Shown: positions 24,570 to 33,724, counted from the stretch's first letter. The stretch: DNA of 44,496 bases from Candidatus Fermentithermobacillaceae bacterium (GCA_018052475.1 JAGPNG010000013.1:2234-46729); one strand, 5' to 3'. The notes: a model not told the origin generated them from the letters alone. Translations and numbers: made by a program.

Positions 24570-26285
24570 TCAGACGGTCGTAGTTTCAAGCACGGGGAGC
24601 TTGATTAAGAAACGCGTGCCTTCACCTGGTGTCGATTCCACTTCCAAGAAACCTTGATGCTCATATATTATGCGCTGTACGAGCGGCAATCCCAGCCCTG
24701 TACCACCTTTTCGCGTAGTGAAGAACATGTCGAATATGTGGTCTTGGTTTTCAGGTGCGATGCCTATGCCTGAATCTTCGACTGTGACTGTACAATACCG
24801 GGCCCCTGCTGTATAGTTTGCACTCACCAAAATGGTCCCCCCATCAGGCATCGCTTGTATGGCATTTAGCATTAAGTTCATGAAAGCCTGAACCAAATGG
24901 TCGCGGTCACCCGATATCGGGAGGGTTTCTAAGCCTCGGCAGAAAGAAATATCTACTTTGTTCATCTTTGCATAAGGGAGTATCAAATCACATGCGTGCT
25001 TAAGAACCTGTATCAGGTCGATATCAAACTTCTGCGGCTGAGAAAATCTGGAAAAACTCAATAAAGATTCAATCGTCGAATCGATCCTATCAATTTCATA
25101 CGATACCACATTAGAAAACTCAGATAAGAACTGGGTATCGGATAGACGCTGAGGGACCAAAGAAACTGCCCCTTTGACTACCGTCAGCGGGTTCTTCACT
25201 TCATGAGCTATAGCTGCCGCCAGTTCACCGGCGGCAGCTAGTCTCTCTATTCGCTCGATACGTTCTTCCTCCGCTCGCGCTTCCTTCAAGTCCTCAAGCA
25301 AGATTATGTACCCGGTACCGCCTTTGCCGCCATGCGCATTCGAACTTTCCGCAAGACCTACGGCAGTTGTGACCATAGTGACAAGCTTGTCGCCATCTAC
25401 TGTCGGTATGGCAATATTTGCAAATCGGTTTTTGGCTCCGGATTCTGAGTCTTCCAGCGCAAAGTAAGGATCTATTCCGATTTCTGCCAGCGCTTCTTCT
25501 ATCAATTTGCCATTAAACTCTTCTCTTGGGACTCCCAAAACATCGCTCATACCAGATGATACAAAACTTATGTGACCATCTGTCTCAACGAGGATTACGC
25601 CGAGACTCAAGCTATCGAGAAAAAGCTTGATGTATCTTTGAAGTCGCTCTAGCCCTGATACGATTGAGGAGGAGTTCTTTTGGCCAGTATCGTCAAAGAG
25701 CAGAACGCGAGACGTGAACATAAGCAGACCCGTCAAACCAAGGAGAGGTTCTACGTTCTGGGAGAAGAAAACATCTTTTGCGCCCATCCTGATTTGCGCA
25801 TAGATGTCTTCAACAGTTTCGTTGGCCCATACAAATCCGATGGTTTCACCGTTTCTCACCAGCGGTCTCATACAGTTCATGATCTCGCCACGTACCATAG
25901 AGCCTACTCCTACTATCTCTTTGCCGCTTTCCATTGCTTGCCATCCGAGATGATCCGGCCCGAGATCCAAACCTACTTTCGACCCGAAGCGCTCGCTCGG
26001 TCCATAGGCCACAATCGCTTTTAGTTCTTTCGAATAGTACCCCGCCCCTACTCCTTTGTACGAGGCAGTAACCATATCTACGAATGGTCGTAAAGCCTCA
26101 TTCACTAGAGATATTTCAGAAGATCTACGGAAAGGCCCCGATAGTACTCCTTGAAGGTCTATCAAGTCCGAAAAGCCACCTTCTAGGTATGAATCGAGCA
26201 ATCTGGTTATGCCGAAAAGTTTTTCAGCCTTCTCGTCAATCAAAGCTGCTTCGGCCTTCTGAAAGAGCAGATATCTCGATTTCAA
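24570..26285 (-). CDS. Sensor histidine kinase (AtoS/NtrB-like) with a soluble N-terminal sensor domain
   Basis: A 571-residue kinase, partner of the regulator just downstream. Residues about 60-165 form an unassigned sensor region (GVGAGYYSKELKAIVAYGPSE, GETIGFVWANETVEDIY). One weakly hydrophobic segment lies near 180-198. A PAS domain (about 220-335) is followed by HisKA with phospho-acceptor H361 in AAAIAHEVKNPLTVVKG, and HATPase_c with NLMLNAIQAMPDGG, DSGIGIAPENQDHIFDMFFTTRKGGTGLGL. No convincing pair of membrane helices is seen, so it probably senses an internal signal. The start is TTG at 26285, 21 bases after the amidohydrolase stop, with only a distant ribosome site; the N-terminus is uncertain. 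Confidence 0.92.
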   Translation of the reverse strand: MKSRYLLFQKAEAALIDEKAEKLFGITRLLDSYLEGGFSDLIDLQGVLSGPFRRSSEISLVNEALRPFVDMVTASYKGVGAGYYSKELKAIVAYGPSERFGSKVGLDLGPDHLGWQAMESGKEIVGVGSMVRGEIMNCMRPLVRNGETIGFVWANETVEDIYAQIRMGAKDVFFSQNVEPLLGLTGLLMFTSRVLLFDDTGQKNSSSIVSGLERLQRYIKLFLDSLSLGVILVETDGHISFVSSGMSDVLGVPREEFNGKLIEEALAEIGIDPYFALEDSESGAKNRFANIAIPTVDGDKLVTMVTTAVGLAESSNAHGGKGGTGYIILLEDLKEARAEEERIERIERLAAAGELAAAIAHEVKNPLTVVKGAVSLVPQRLSDTQFLSEFSNVVSYEIDRIDSTIESLLSFSRFSQPQKFDIDLIQVLKHACDLILPYAKMNKVDISFCRGLETLPISGDRDHLVQAFMNLMLNAIQAMPDGGTILVSANYTAGARYCTVTVEDSGIGIAPENQDHIFDMFFTTRKGGTGLGLPLVQRIIYEHQGFLEVESTPGEGTRFLIKLPVLETTTV

Positions 26286-26306
26286 GTGAAAATCACGCCC
26301 ATCCTT

Positions 26307-27740
26307 TTATCTCAAATTTGACGGTCCAAACTGATCGAACACAGGCTGGTGGTCTTTGGGCATAGCACATTTATAGACTTGGCCCTTAGAGACTTCTTTG
26401 AAGCACTTCTTAGCATCAGATAAGGTCTTTTCGTCGGTCAGAAGCTCAAATCCTGCTTCAGCAAGAACTTTGGCTGCCGTCAACATACCTTCATGCCCTA
26501 TTCCCATACCTGCTTGTGCAACATATTGCCACGAATGTCCGGGAGTGCCCAGAACATTACACGCTGTGTTAAACTGCGCCGTCGGGCAACACCAGCTCAC
26601 GTCACCTACGTCAGTGGAACCGGTGGAATCCTGGGGAACTTCAGGGGTAGGTAGTATCCAATCATTCAACAATGAGTTCCACATTTCCTCAGGGATACCC
26701 GCTTTCTCTAATGCTTTGCGCCGCTGTTCTTCTGGTATGCTGGTAGAGATCTCTTTGGCGAACGATTGCTCCTCATGTCCGAATTTGGGAGGTCCAACTC
26801 GATCCATGCATTCTTTCAGTAGCAACTCAAGTGAAGGATTAGGTAAGACATTCCATATAGCTTTAATAAGCTGAATTTCATGATCTGTGTCTGTCATGAG
26901 CGCGGCACCTTCTGCACAGCGAATTACCCTCCCGTAGAGATCGTCCACTTCTTCCCTTCTCGGGGCTCTCACCAAATACCACGCTTTCGCGTATGCAGGA
27001 ACCACGTTTGGTTGCCCACCTCCTTGTGTGATTACGTAATGCACCCTAGCCTCCGGAGGCATATGCTCTCTCAGGAATTCCACTCCTAAGTTCATCAATT
27101 GAAGGGCATCCAACGCGCTCCGCCCGTTATAAGGATCACCGGCAGCGTGAGCGGATTGGCCTCGAAAAATCACATTCATGGCGTTGTTGGCTAATGAAGA
27201 GCCCGTGGATACTCTATTAATGGAACCCGGGTGCCATGTAAGACAAACATCGCAGTCATCAAACAGGCCTTCTCTGGCCATAAATGCCTTACCGCTGAAA
27301 TTCTCTTCCGCCGGGCATCCGAAGTACTTGAGTGTGCCGGAAACTCCTTGTTCTAGCATTGCTTGTTTAAGACCTATGACAGCTCCAAATGCGCCGGCTC
27401 CCAGAAGATTATGCCCGCACCCATGACCGGGCTTGCCCTTTTCGAGTTCCTCTCGATACGGCACTGCCTTTTGGGAAAGACCCGGCAAGGCGTCGTACTC
27501 GCCCAAGAAACCAATAACCGGCTTGCCCGAACCCCAGGTAGCAACGAATGCGGTAGGCAAGCCTGCAACGCCTAATTCAACACTGAATCCCTCTTTTTCA
27601 AGCGCTTGTGCAAGGCATTTGGAAGATTGGTATTCTTGGAGGCCTACTTCTGCGAACTGCCATACTGCATCGGAAACCCCAATGATATCCGCGCGTTTTT
27701 CTTCGATGTACTCCATAGCTTTTGTTGCTTTGATAACCAT
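26307..27740 (-). CDS. M20 family amidohydrolase, AbgB-like (p-aminobenzoyl-glutamate hydrolase subunit B type)
   Basis: A 477-residue cytosolic metal-dependent peptidase/amidohydrolase. Metal-site segments are FLGEYDALPG (D83), HGCGHNLLGAGAFGA (H106, H110), CPAEEN and a C-terminal STDVGDVSWCCPTAQFN, the last typical of the AbgB branch, whose E. coli member cleaves folate-derived aminobenzoyl-glutamate. Related proteins cleave other acyl-amino acids and dipeptides, so the substrate is open. The ATG has AAAGGAGG ten bases upstream. It precedes the kinase-regulator pair by 21 bases on the same strand, suggesting that the three are co-transcribed and that the amidohydrolase product or substrate may relate to the sensed signal (inference). 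Confidence 0.9.
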   Translation of the reverse strand: MVIKATKAMEYIEEKRADIIGVSDAVWQFAEVGLQEYQSSKCLAQALEKEGFSVELGVAGLPTAFVATWGSGKPVIGFLGEYDALPGLSQKAVPYREELEKGKPGHGCGHNLLGAGAFGAVIGLKQAMLEQGVSGTLKYFGCPAEENFSGKAFMAREGLFDDCDVCLTWHPGSINRVSTGSSLANNAMNVIFRGQSAHAAGDPYNGRSALDALQLMNLGVEFLREHMPPEARVHYVITQGGGQPNVVPAYAKAWYLVRAPRREEVDDLYGRVIRCAEGAALMTDTDHEIQLIKAIWNVLPNPSLELLLKECMDRVGPPKFGHEEQSFAKEISTSIPEEQRRKALEKAGIPEEMWNSLLNDWILPTPEVPQDSTGSTDVGDVSWCCPTAQFNTACNVLGTPGHSWQYVAQAGMGIGHEGMLTAAKVLAEAGFELLTDEKTLSDAKKCFKEVSKGQVYKCAMPKDHQPVFDQFGPSNLR

Positions 27741-27809
27741 GGCAAATTGCCTCCTTTATATTACAGTCCTATGCGTGATCTTTCGTCATTTGGTTCGTAT
27801 TATCCTTTC

Positions 27810-27827
27810 TTGGCACCATGTCTGCTT
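27810..27827 (+). promoter_or_regulatory. Sigma-54-like element upstream of the YpiB-like gene
   Basis: TTGGCACCATGTCTGCTT has GG and GC exactly ten bases apart and a perfect TTGGCAC -24 half, but CTGC rather than TTGC at -12. It lies 51 bases upstream of the TTG start at 27861. A sigma-A -10-like TACAAT at 27836-27841 is an alternative, with a poorly spaced -35. Confidence 0.35.
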
Positions 27828-27860
27828 CAATGAGGTACAATAGTCTGGAGGTGAGGGGAT

Positions 27861-28439
27861 TTGGTACCGCGCGAGAAGAAAATAGAAGCACTTTACAATC
27901 TGACTTTGATGGTCATACAGAATCCCTTTTTGACTTACCTATCTGGGTATTTGACCGGTCAGGTCGATAGGGTCAACTTTGTAGAGGATATCTCAGGTGC
28001 TGATATCGCAATAGAAATTAATTTGCGTAGACTCACTCTGTGGCCCCGCGAACCGCTTAAGGCCAGCGTAAAAGGAGTATCCATGCCCAACTCCTTAGCG
28101 TTGGTACAAGCTATCATGGAACAAGACTTGCCAATATGCATCTCGTTGGATTTTGACAATGTGCGAGAAGCATACTGGTACCAAGAAGTGTTGCTTCCCA
28201 ATGTATCTTATGTTAGGGGCGTTGAAGAAGCTGCCAAGGAAGAATCATCGCTGTTACGCCAAGAAATGGACAGGATCTTGGACATCTACAGGGAATGCCA
28301 AGCTCTTTACAACTCAACTTCAGGAAAACGGCAAGAAGAGATGACATATTATATAAAACTCGCAGAGCAAGAATTGAAGACTCTTAGCGATAGGTTAGAA
28401 GAAGTAAATAACAGAATGAGGCAACTGACAGACGTTTGA
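27861..28439 (+). CDS. YpiB/UPF0302-like protein with C-terminal coiled coil
   Basis: A 192-residue soluble protein. The first 125 residues recall the UPF0302 (YpiB) domain of Bacillota: a helical start followed by LSGYLTGQVDRVNFVEDISGADIAIEIN (compare YLMSHxxLxEKVHFVE), then ALVQAIMEQDLPICISLDFDN, like the family's RLNxxEPxYIQLNF segment. The match is partial and from memory. Residues 125-192 are charged heptad-like helices (LLRQEMDRILDIYRECQ, LAEQELKTLSDRLEEVNNRMRQL). The function of UPF0302 is not established. The start is TTG with GGAGGTGA six bases upstream. A strong terminator follows at once, and a sigma-54-like element precedes it, so it is a single-gene unit. Confidence 0.6.
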   Translation: MVPREKKIEALYNLTLMVIQNPFLTYLSGYLTGQVDRVNFVEDISGADIAIEINLRRLTLWPREPLKASVKGVSMPNSLALVQAIMEQDLPICISLDFDNVREAYWYQEVLLPNVSYVRGVEEAAKEESSLLRQEMDRILDIYRECQALYNSTSGKRQEEMTYYIKLAEQELKTLSDRLEEVNNRMRQLTDV

Positions 28440-28478
28440 AAAAGGTGCCGCGGCCAGAAAAACCGGTGGCACCTTTTT
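28439..28478. terminator. Bidirectional intrinsic terminator between the YpiB-like gene and the M42 peptidase
   Basis: Arms AAAAAGGTGCC and GGCACCTTTTT close a stem whose interior also pairs partly. T5 follows the stem on both strands, so it can end transcription of the plus-strand YpiB-like gene and the minus-strand peptidase gene, whose stops are at its edges. Confidence 0.88.
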
Positions 28479-28485
28479 CGCTTTT

Positions 28486-29550
28486 TTACTTATTGAGTAT
28501 ATAGGCAATAGCGAGTCTCGCGGTTGCCAAGATACCGTCTTTATGCGTCCTTTCGTGAGCGTGCGATGCATCTACCCCGGTTCCTATCAACCCGGCCCTG
28601 ATATTTGCACCTGCTCTCAGCGCAGCACTTGCATCAGAACCATAGTATGGGAATATATCAACGGCATAGGGTATCTTGTTGTCGCAACAGAGCTTTTCTA
28701 ATCGTCTGCGCAAATCCAAATCGTAAGGACCCGATGAATCCTTTGCACAGATCGAAACAGTATACTCGCTTCCCAAGAGCCCGTCTCCGACACATCCCAT
28801 ATCAACTGCTATCATTTCTCGGACGGTTTCCGGTATGCCGTAGGAAGCGCCGTGACCAACTTCTTCATAGTTCGTGATAAATAAATAAGTGGTGTAGCAA
28901 GGTTTGAGTTTGTTATCAGCCAGATACTTGGCTGTGCCAAGCAAAATCGCACACGAAGCTTTGTCATCCAAGTGCCTAGACCTTATGAATCCGCAACTCG
29001 TAACATCTGCACGAGGATCGAATGAGACAAAATCGCCTGGTTTTATGCCTAGACCCAAAGTGTCTTCTTTGGATCTCACCTTCTCATCAAGCCTTACTTC
29101 CATATTGTCCTGATTTCTCTCGATCCTAGAAGACTCTGAACCGTAAACGTGAGACGCAGCTTTTGTGGTCAGGACAGTACCCGTGTATATCTGCCCTGAG
29201 CTGGTTTCTACAAATACCCTTTCACCCTCTATGCTGTGCCAATCACCGCCTATCAAAGAGAGTTTGAGTCTTCCGCTAGATTTCACTTCGAACACCATAG
29301 CTCCCAAAGTATCGACGTGGGCCGATAATAGCCTTTCATCTCCAGGATTCTCACCCGGTATTTGAATCAAAAGGCCGCCTTTGTTTGTCTTAGATGCTTT
29401 GTATCCAATGCTCTCAAATTCGTCTTTCAACCAGTCCACTGCTTTACGAGTGTTACCGGTTACGCTAGGTATGTTGAGGAGGTCTACAAGTTCTTTTGTA
29501 ATATACTCCATGTCCGGAACATAACTGAGTGTCGTTTCTACTTCTTCCAT
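28486..29550 (-). CDS. M42 family metallopeptidase (glutamyl aminopeptidase/deblocking aminopeptidase type)
   Basis: A 354-residue di-zinc aminopeptidase of the tetrahedral TET/PepA/FrvX group. Metal-site segments are LSAHVDTLGAM (H78, D80), RSRHLDDKASCAIL (bridging Asp), NYEEVGHGASYG (catalytic and metal Glu), VDMG and THKDG region with ASHAHERTH. The SDASAALRAG stretch is also typical. An ATG five codons earlier (29565) exists; the ATG at 29550 has GGGAG eight bases upstream and is preferred. It works on short peptides in the cytosol. It is 39 bases after the tandem M14 carboxypeptidases on the same strand; the three probably form a peptide-degradation operon. Confidence 0.92.
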   Translation of the reverse strand: MEEVETTLSYVPDMEYITKELVDLLNIPSVTGNTRKAVDWLKDEFESIGYKASKTNKGGLLIQIPGENPGDERLLSAHVDTLGAMVFEVKSSGRLKLSLIGGDWHSIEGERVFVETSSGQIYTGTVLTTKAASHVYGSESSRIERNQDNMEVRLDEKVRSKEDTLGLGIKPGDFVSFDPRADVTSCGFIRSRHLDDKASCAILLGTAKYLADNKLKPCYTTYLFITNYEEVGHGASYGIPETVREMIAVDMGCVGDGLLGSEYTVSICAKDSSGPYDLDLRRRLEKLCCDNKIPYAVDIFPYYGSDASAALRAGANIRAGLIGTGVDASHAHERTHKDGILATARLAIAYILNK

Positions 29551-29589
29551 AAAACCATCTCCCATCCTTGTTCAAATCTGCCCATGCAT

Positions 29590-31269
29590 CTAGATCTCAA
29601 CTGATCTTCTAGCGGTTCCCGCTCTGACAGATGTTGCGATAACCTCCGCTATGGTACCTGATTTACCCCTCACAACCCAGGTTGCTTTTTTCTTGCGATC
29701 GTCTCCAAGTAGGTATCCATCAAGGTGCCCCAGTTCTTGTTCAGTTTTTCCTGACACTATCTCAAGACTTCCTTGAGGGGCATCTTTCGATATCTCCAGT
29801 CTCGCCTTTACCGGACCTGGTGGATTTGTCTTCAACGTCTCGAAAGCTCCGTGTGTAGGAAGGTACCCTTCATTTTTCACATAGACCTCGATTTTGTGCA
29901 AATCGTCTTGGAGATGCTCTACGTCGACTTTGTCAATAACTATTCTAGGTGCAGATTTGGCGATCTCTACCGCAAACATGCCATTCTTTCGGCATTCTTC
30001 TTCCAAGAAACGTACAGGCGGGTTCTGTCTCCCGAACTTCGGTTCCCAACCGCCAATTTCCACTTTACCAAGCTGAGGGTGGTCGAATTCTTGCCAATTC
30101 ACAAACAATTGCCCCGCCATGACCTCGTCGTTCCAACGCAGAAGAGCAAGCCCTTCTTCCTCGATTTGTCTGCGAGACATGGTGCGATATTCGTGGGACG
30201 GACGCTTTGGTAGTCCCGCTCGACCGCTTAGGTCCCATAGTTCAGTAGCAAAAGACAAGATCCCCAAGGTTTCGTAAAACCATTCCAGAGCACTTCCCAC
30301 CGATGGCCTTGATTGGTCTTGCGTGAACCATTCAAATATTGACTTGCAGGGATAACCCGTAATGTCTTCTCCAATCTCGCCCAGAGTTCGATAGATCCGC
30401 AGGTCCCGGGGATCCATAGTTCCGTCTCTTTTAGTACAGAACGGACGCAAAATATATCCCCCAGCCGTATGATATGACATAGATACTACGATATTAGGGT
30501 GTGTTCGGAAGAAATCGGCCACGCACTGCATCTCGGGTTCTGAAAAAGGATAATCGCCCGATCCCGGCTGCCTAGTTCTCACAGCCCAATTAGTTGGGAA
30601 ATTCCTATTGAAGTCTAGACCGTACTTTGTAGGTGCGTCTTTGATTGGAAGATCACTATCGTATTCTCTAATCAGTCCCTCGCGATATACGTCATAGTAG
30701 AAGACGTTTTGTGAGGGCATGTCGTTGGGATCGCGCCTTACCATCAATCTTGGGTCCTTCGATGATACCTTCCATGCACCATCCGGATCTTTGACCCGCA
30801 TGGTAAGTATCTTCCCGTTCCCGTCTATATCCTCAGGGTAAAGGCCTGGCTTGTCATCGACCTCTTCAGGCCATTGCCGCACACTAGATCTAACAGTGTA
30901 AGGGGTGCTGAGATAGTACTCAGCTCCATCTACAGCGATCCTCGGTACGAAGAAGAACGCTTGAACATCCAAAAGGTAAGTTATTTCTTCGTGAGTACCG
31001 TAAGAACTGAGAAGATGGTCTATTGTCCAAAGAACCGTTTCGCACGCGGTGACTTCCCCCGCATGGATGTTACCGTCTATATATACGCCGGGTTTATCCT
31101 TTGCTGAACCTGTTTCCTTGTTAGTAACCTCAAGCATCCAAATGTCTCGCCCTTGAAATGACTTCCCTAGCGACTCAAGGGTGCACAGATTGGGATACTC
31201 TGAAACAAAAAGCCTGAGGCAATTCTCCACTTCCTGGTACGTGTGATATTTGTCGAACGTTATAGTCAA
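29590..31269 (-). CDS. M14 family zinc carboxypeptidase (tandem copy 2)
   Basis: A 559-residue peptidase. The zinc-binding H-x-x-E is in IDGNIHAGEV (H69, E72), the third ligand in MSYHTAGG, and the catalytic glutamate in FATELWDLSGRAG. GLDFNRNFPTNW holds the substrate-binding asparagine-arginine. The first 330 residues are the peptidase; the remainder is a beta-rich extension ending in an ATWVVRGKSGTIAEVIATSVRAGTARR segment. No signal peptide is visible, unlike secreted M14 enzymes. The start is TTG with GGGAG ten bases upstream. Copy 1 lies 15 bases upstream with the same architecture, pointing to tandem duplication. Confidence 0.93.
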   Translation of the reverse strand: MTITFDKYHTYQEVENCLRLFVSEYPNLCTLESLGKSFQGRDIWMLEVTNKETGSAKDKPGVYIDGNIHAGEVTACETVLWTIDHLLSSYGTHEEITYLLDVQAFFFVPRIAVDGAEYYLSTPYTVRSSVRQWPEEVDDKPGLYPEDIDGNGKILTMRVKDPDGAWKVSSKDPRLMVRRDPNDMPSQNVFYYDVYREGLIREYDSDLPIKDAPTKYGLDFNRNFPTNWAVRTRQPGSGDYPFSEPEMQCVADFFRTHPNIVVSMSYHTAGGYILRPFCTKRDGTMDPRDLRIYRTLGEIGEDITGYPCKSIFEWFTQDQSRPSVGSALEWFYETLGILSFATELWDLSGRAGLPKRPSHEYRTMSRRQIEEEGLALLRWNDEVMAGQLFVNWQEFDHPQLGKVEIGGWEPKFGRQNPPVRFLEEECRKNGMFAVEIAKSAPRIVIDKVDVEHLQDDLHKIEVYVKNEGYLPTHGAFETLKTNPPGPVKARLEISKDAPQGSLEIVSGKTEQELGHLDGYLLGDDRKKKATWVVRGKSGTIAEVIATSVRAGTARRSVEI

Positions 31270-31284
31270 TAGCCATCATCTCCC

Positions 31285-32946
31285 TTAGTGATCTAGGATA
31301 ACACGGGAAATGCCAGTACCCGCTCTTTTAGACTTCGCCGTTATTTCGATTACTGTCGCTTCCTTTGCCCTTATTACCCACTCCAGAGTTTTCTTTCGAT
31401 CCTTGGAATTGGTCATTGAGTATCTGCCCGAAGGCGAGGCTAAGCCTTCTAGGTGACCTATCTCTTGGGTCTGTCTGCCCGTAATGAACTCTATGTCGTT
31501 TCCGCTAACTTCCACTTTTACCGGATCTGCACGAGCGATTTCGATGGCTTTTTGGCAGGTGTATGTCGGTTTGTATCCCTTATTCCTAACAGTGGCTTTT
31601 AACTTCCACAGTGAAGGCCCAATGTTTTCTGCAACCACAGATTCTACGCATAGTTCAGGGAAGGCGGCTGCATGGTACAGGGTGAAAAGACAGTTCTTGT
31701 GGCACTCGCCTTCTAGGAATTGCGGCGGTGGATTAGTGAGAGTAAATTTGGAGTTCCATCCTCCAAGTTCGACCCGACCCAGTTGAGGATGGTCGAATTC
31801 GTACCAAGGGATAAACCCTTTTCCGGCAAGTTCTCTATCGTTCCACTTTAAAAGGTTAAGCTGAGCTTCTTCTGACATGCGTGATTCACCGAACAGTTTG
31901 TTACCAGCCCGAACAGATGCATTCCACAGTTCTGTCGAAAAAGTGATTATTCCCATGTGTTCGTAGAGCCAGTCCATTAGAACCCCTTTGAGAGCTCTAC
32001 TTTTGTCGGTGGTGTAGTCTTCATAAGTTGAGATATGTGGATAACCAGTAAGATCCGTTCCCTTCTGCCCTATAGTCTTGTATATGCTAACATCAAGCGG
32101 TGGCATTTTATCGTCGGGAACGGTACAAGACGGCCTAAGTATGGCACCCATAGTGGTATGATATGCCATTGCGCCTGATATGTTAGGATGGCTAGACACA
32201 AACGCTGCAATAGCTCTGGTTTCCGGTTCAGAGAGAGGATAAGGTCCCGCTCCACGTTGTCTTACCTCAGGTTCCCAGTTGGCGGGATAGTTTCTATTGA
32301 TATCTAGTCCCCATATCGGAGGTGCCACTTTGATGTCAGAATCATCCCAATTCTCAAGTACACCTTCTGTATAGACGCTGTAAAAAGGCCCTTCTTCGTC
32401 CCACGGCTCACGCCTTAGCATGAGTCTCGCATCTTTAGAGGAGACCTTCCATTCGCCGTTGGGATCTTCGATCCTCATCTGCAGAATAAGTCCATTGCCG
32501 TCTATATCCTCCTGGACCAATCCTTCTCGTCTATCCACCTCAGGGTATTGTCTGGTACTAGATCGCAGCGTATAAGGTGTATGAAGAAATACGTCTGCGC
32601 CGTCAACGGAGATCCTTGGTATGATATAAAAAGTCTTTTTGTCCAGCAGTTTCGTTACAAACGGATCTTTTCCGTAGCCCGACAAAAGGTACCATACGGT
32701 GTAAAGACAGACCGCTGAACCGGTCACCTCCCCAGCGTGGATGTTCCCATCAATATACATTGCCGGTTTGTCCTCAGGAAGTCCGGTCTCTGAATTTGTT
32801 ATCTCTACCAGCCAGATGTCTTTCCCTTCATAGGACTTTCCTAAAGAGCTCATCTTCGCTAGATGAGCGTTCTCCGAAACCATGTCTTCAAGTGCTCGCG
32901 TCATCTCAGCGTAGTCTAGGTACCGTGAAAAATCCGGCTTCTTCAA
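31285..32946 (-). CDS. M14 family zinc carboxypeptidase (tandem copy 1)
   Basis: A 553-residue paralogue of the next gene. Zinc ligands are H70 and E73 (IDGNIHAGEV) and His in AYHTTMGAIL; the catalytic glutamate is in FSTELWNASVRAG and the substrate-binding region in GLDINRNYPANW. The C-terminal extension ends with ATVIEITAKSKRAGTG, matching copy 2. No secretion signal is seen, so an intracellular role in breaking down imported peptides is likely (inference). The start is TTG with GGGAGGGAG seven bases upstream. It follows the corrinoid adenosyltransferase gene by 42 bases. Confidence 0.93.
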   Translation of the reverse strand: MKKPDFSRYLDYAEMTRALEDMVSENAHLAKMSSLGKSYEGKDIWLVEITNSETGLPEDKPAMYIDGNIHAGEVTGSAVCLYTVWYLLSGYGKDPFVTKLLDKKTFYIIPRISVDGADVFLHTPYTLRSSTRQYPEVDRREGLVQEDIDGNGLILQMRIEDPNGEWKVSSKDARLMLRREPWDEEGPFYSVYTEGVLENWDDSDIKVAPPIWGLDINRNYPANWEPEVRQRGAGPYPLSEPETRAIAAFVSSHPNISGAMAYHTTMGAILRPSCTVPDDKMPPLDVSIYKTIGQKGTDLTGYPHISTYEDYTTDKSRALKGVLMDWLYEHMGIITFSTELWNASVRAGNKLFGESRMSEEAQLNLLKWNDRELAGKGFIPWYEFDHPQLGRVELGGWNSKFTLTNPPPQFLEGECHKNCLFTLYHAAAFPELCVESVVAENIGPSLWKLKATVRNKGYKPTYTCQKAIEIARADPVKVEVSGNDIEFITGRQTQEIGHLEGLASPSGRYSMTNSKDRKKTLEWVIRAKEATVIEITAKSKRAGTGISRVILDH

Positions 32947-32988
32947 TTATGCTCTCCCTCCCTGTACTTCATGATCTTAGAATTTTGC

Positions 32989-33525
32989 CTAATACTCAAT
33001 GCCCTTCCTCGCCTTTATGCCTCTCGTGAAATGGTGCTTGATCTCCTTAACCTCTGAGACCATATCCGCAATGTCAATGATGCTTTGGGGACAATACCTC
33101 CCAGTAAGCACGATATCTACGTGAGAAGGTCTTGATTCTATGAGTTCAATAACTTCTTGCGTAGGCAAAAGTCCACACGCCATAGCTATACATGCCTCGT
33201 CGAGCACAACGAGCCCATACTCGCCTGACTTTATCGCCTCTTTGGCACGTTCAAAGCCTTTTTCGGCAAGAACTCTATCAATTTGATCAGGATCATTTAG
33301 GTCAACGAAGGAGTCGCGGCCCCATTGCTCTATTTCCAGGTCCGGAAGATACCTTTCGGCAGCGATTCTCTCCCCATACACATTGCCCTCTCCTTTCATG
33401 AACTGCAGAAAAAGCGTTTTGCGGCCCCACCCTATTTGCCTTAGAGCCAAACCCAGTGCCGCAGTCGTTTTCCCTTTTCCATCTCCTGTGTAGACCATAA
33501 CCAATCCTTTGACATCTTCGGACAC
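32989..33525 (-). CDS. cobO: Corrinoid adenosyltransferase (CobO/BtuR family)
   Basis: A 178-residue cytosolic enzyme that transfers the 5'-deoxyadenosyl group of ATP to cob(I)alamin or cobyrinic acid diamide, making the coenzyme form. The P-loop is GDGKGKTTAALG (14-25), then LFLQFMKGEGNVYGE, VVLDEACIA and VLTGRYCPQSIIDIADMVSEVKEIKHHF, all characteristic. The start is GTG with GGTGGAGGTGG six bases upstream. No other cobalamin-synthesis genes are in the window, so it probably serves salvage for B12-dependent enzymes elsewhere. It is divergent from ftsK across 199 bases in which no cobalamin riboswitch B12-box was recognised. Confidence 0.95.
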   Translation of the reverse strand: MSEDVKGLVMVYTGDGKGKTTAALGLALRQIGWGRKTLFLQFMKGEGNVYGERIAAERYLPDLEIEQWGRDSFVDLNDPDQIDRVLAEKGFERAKEAIKSGEYGLVVLDEACIAMACGLLPTQEVIELIESRPSHVDIVLTGRYCPQSIIDIADMVSEVKEIKHHFTRGIKARKGIEY

Positions 33526-33724
33526 TTTGCGCCACCTCCACCTATAGCAGTTTCTGCATCTTTCAAGATATTCCCTTCAACGGTCGGAACTTCGGGGACT
33601 TTTCCGCAATCTATGTATTATGAGCAGGTAGGCAGGAATTACGTCACCATACTAGAAATTATACTTAGACAGGGTGTAACATAATTCTAATGTGTTTTTG
33701 AAGTGTCATTGGGGGCTGTGATTT

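Noticed and set aside
33526..33724. A cobalamin riboswitch between cobO and ftsK
   Set aside because: The 199-base gap has no recognisable B12 box or matching stem pattern on either strand.
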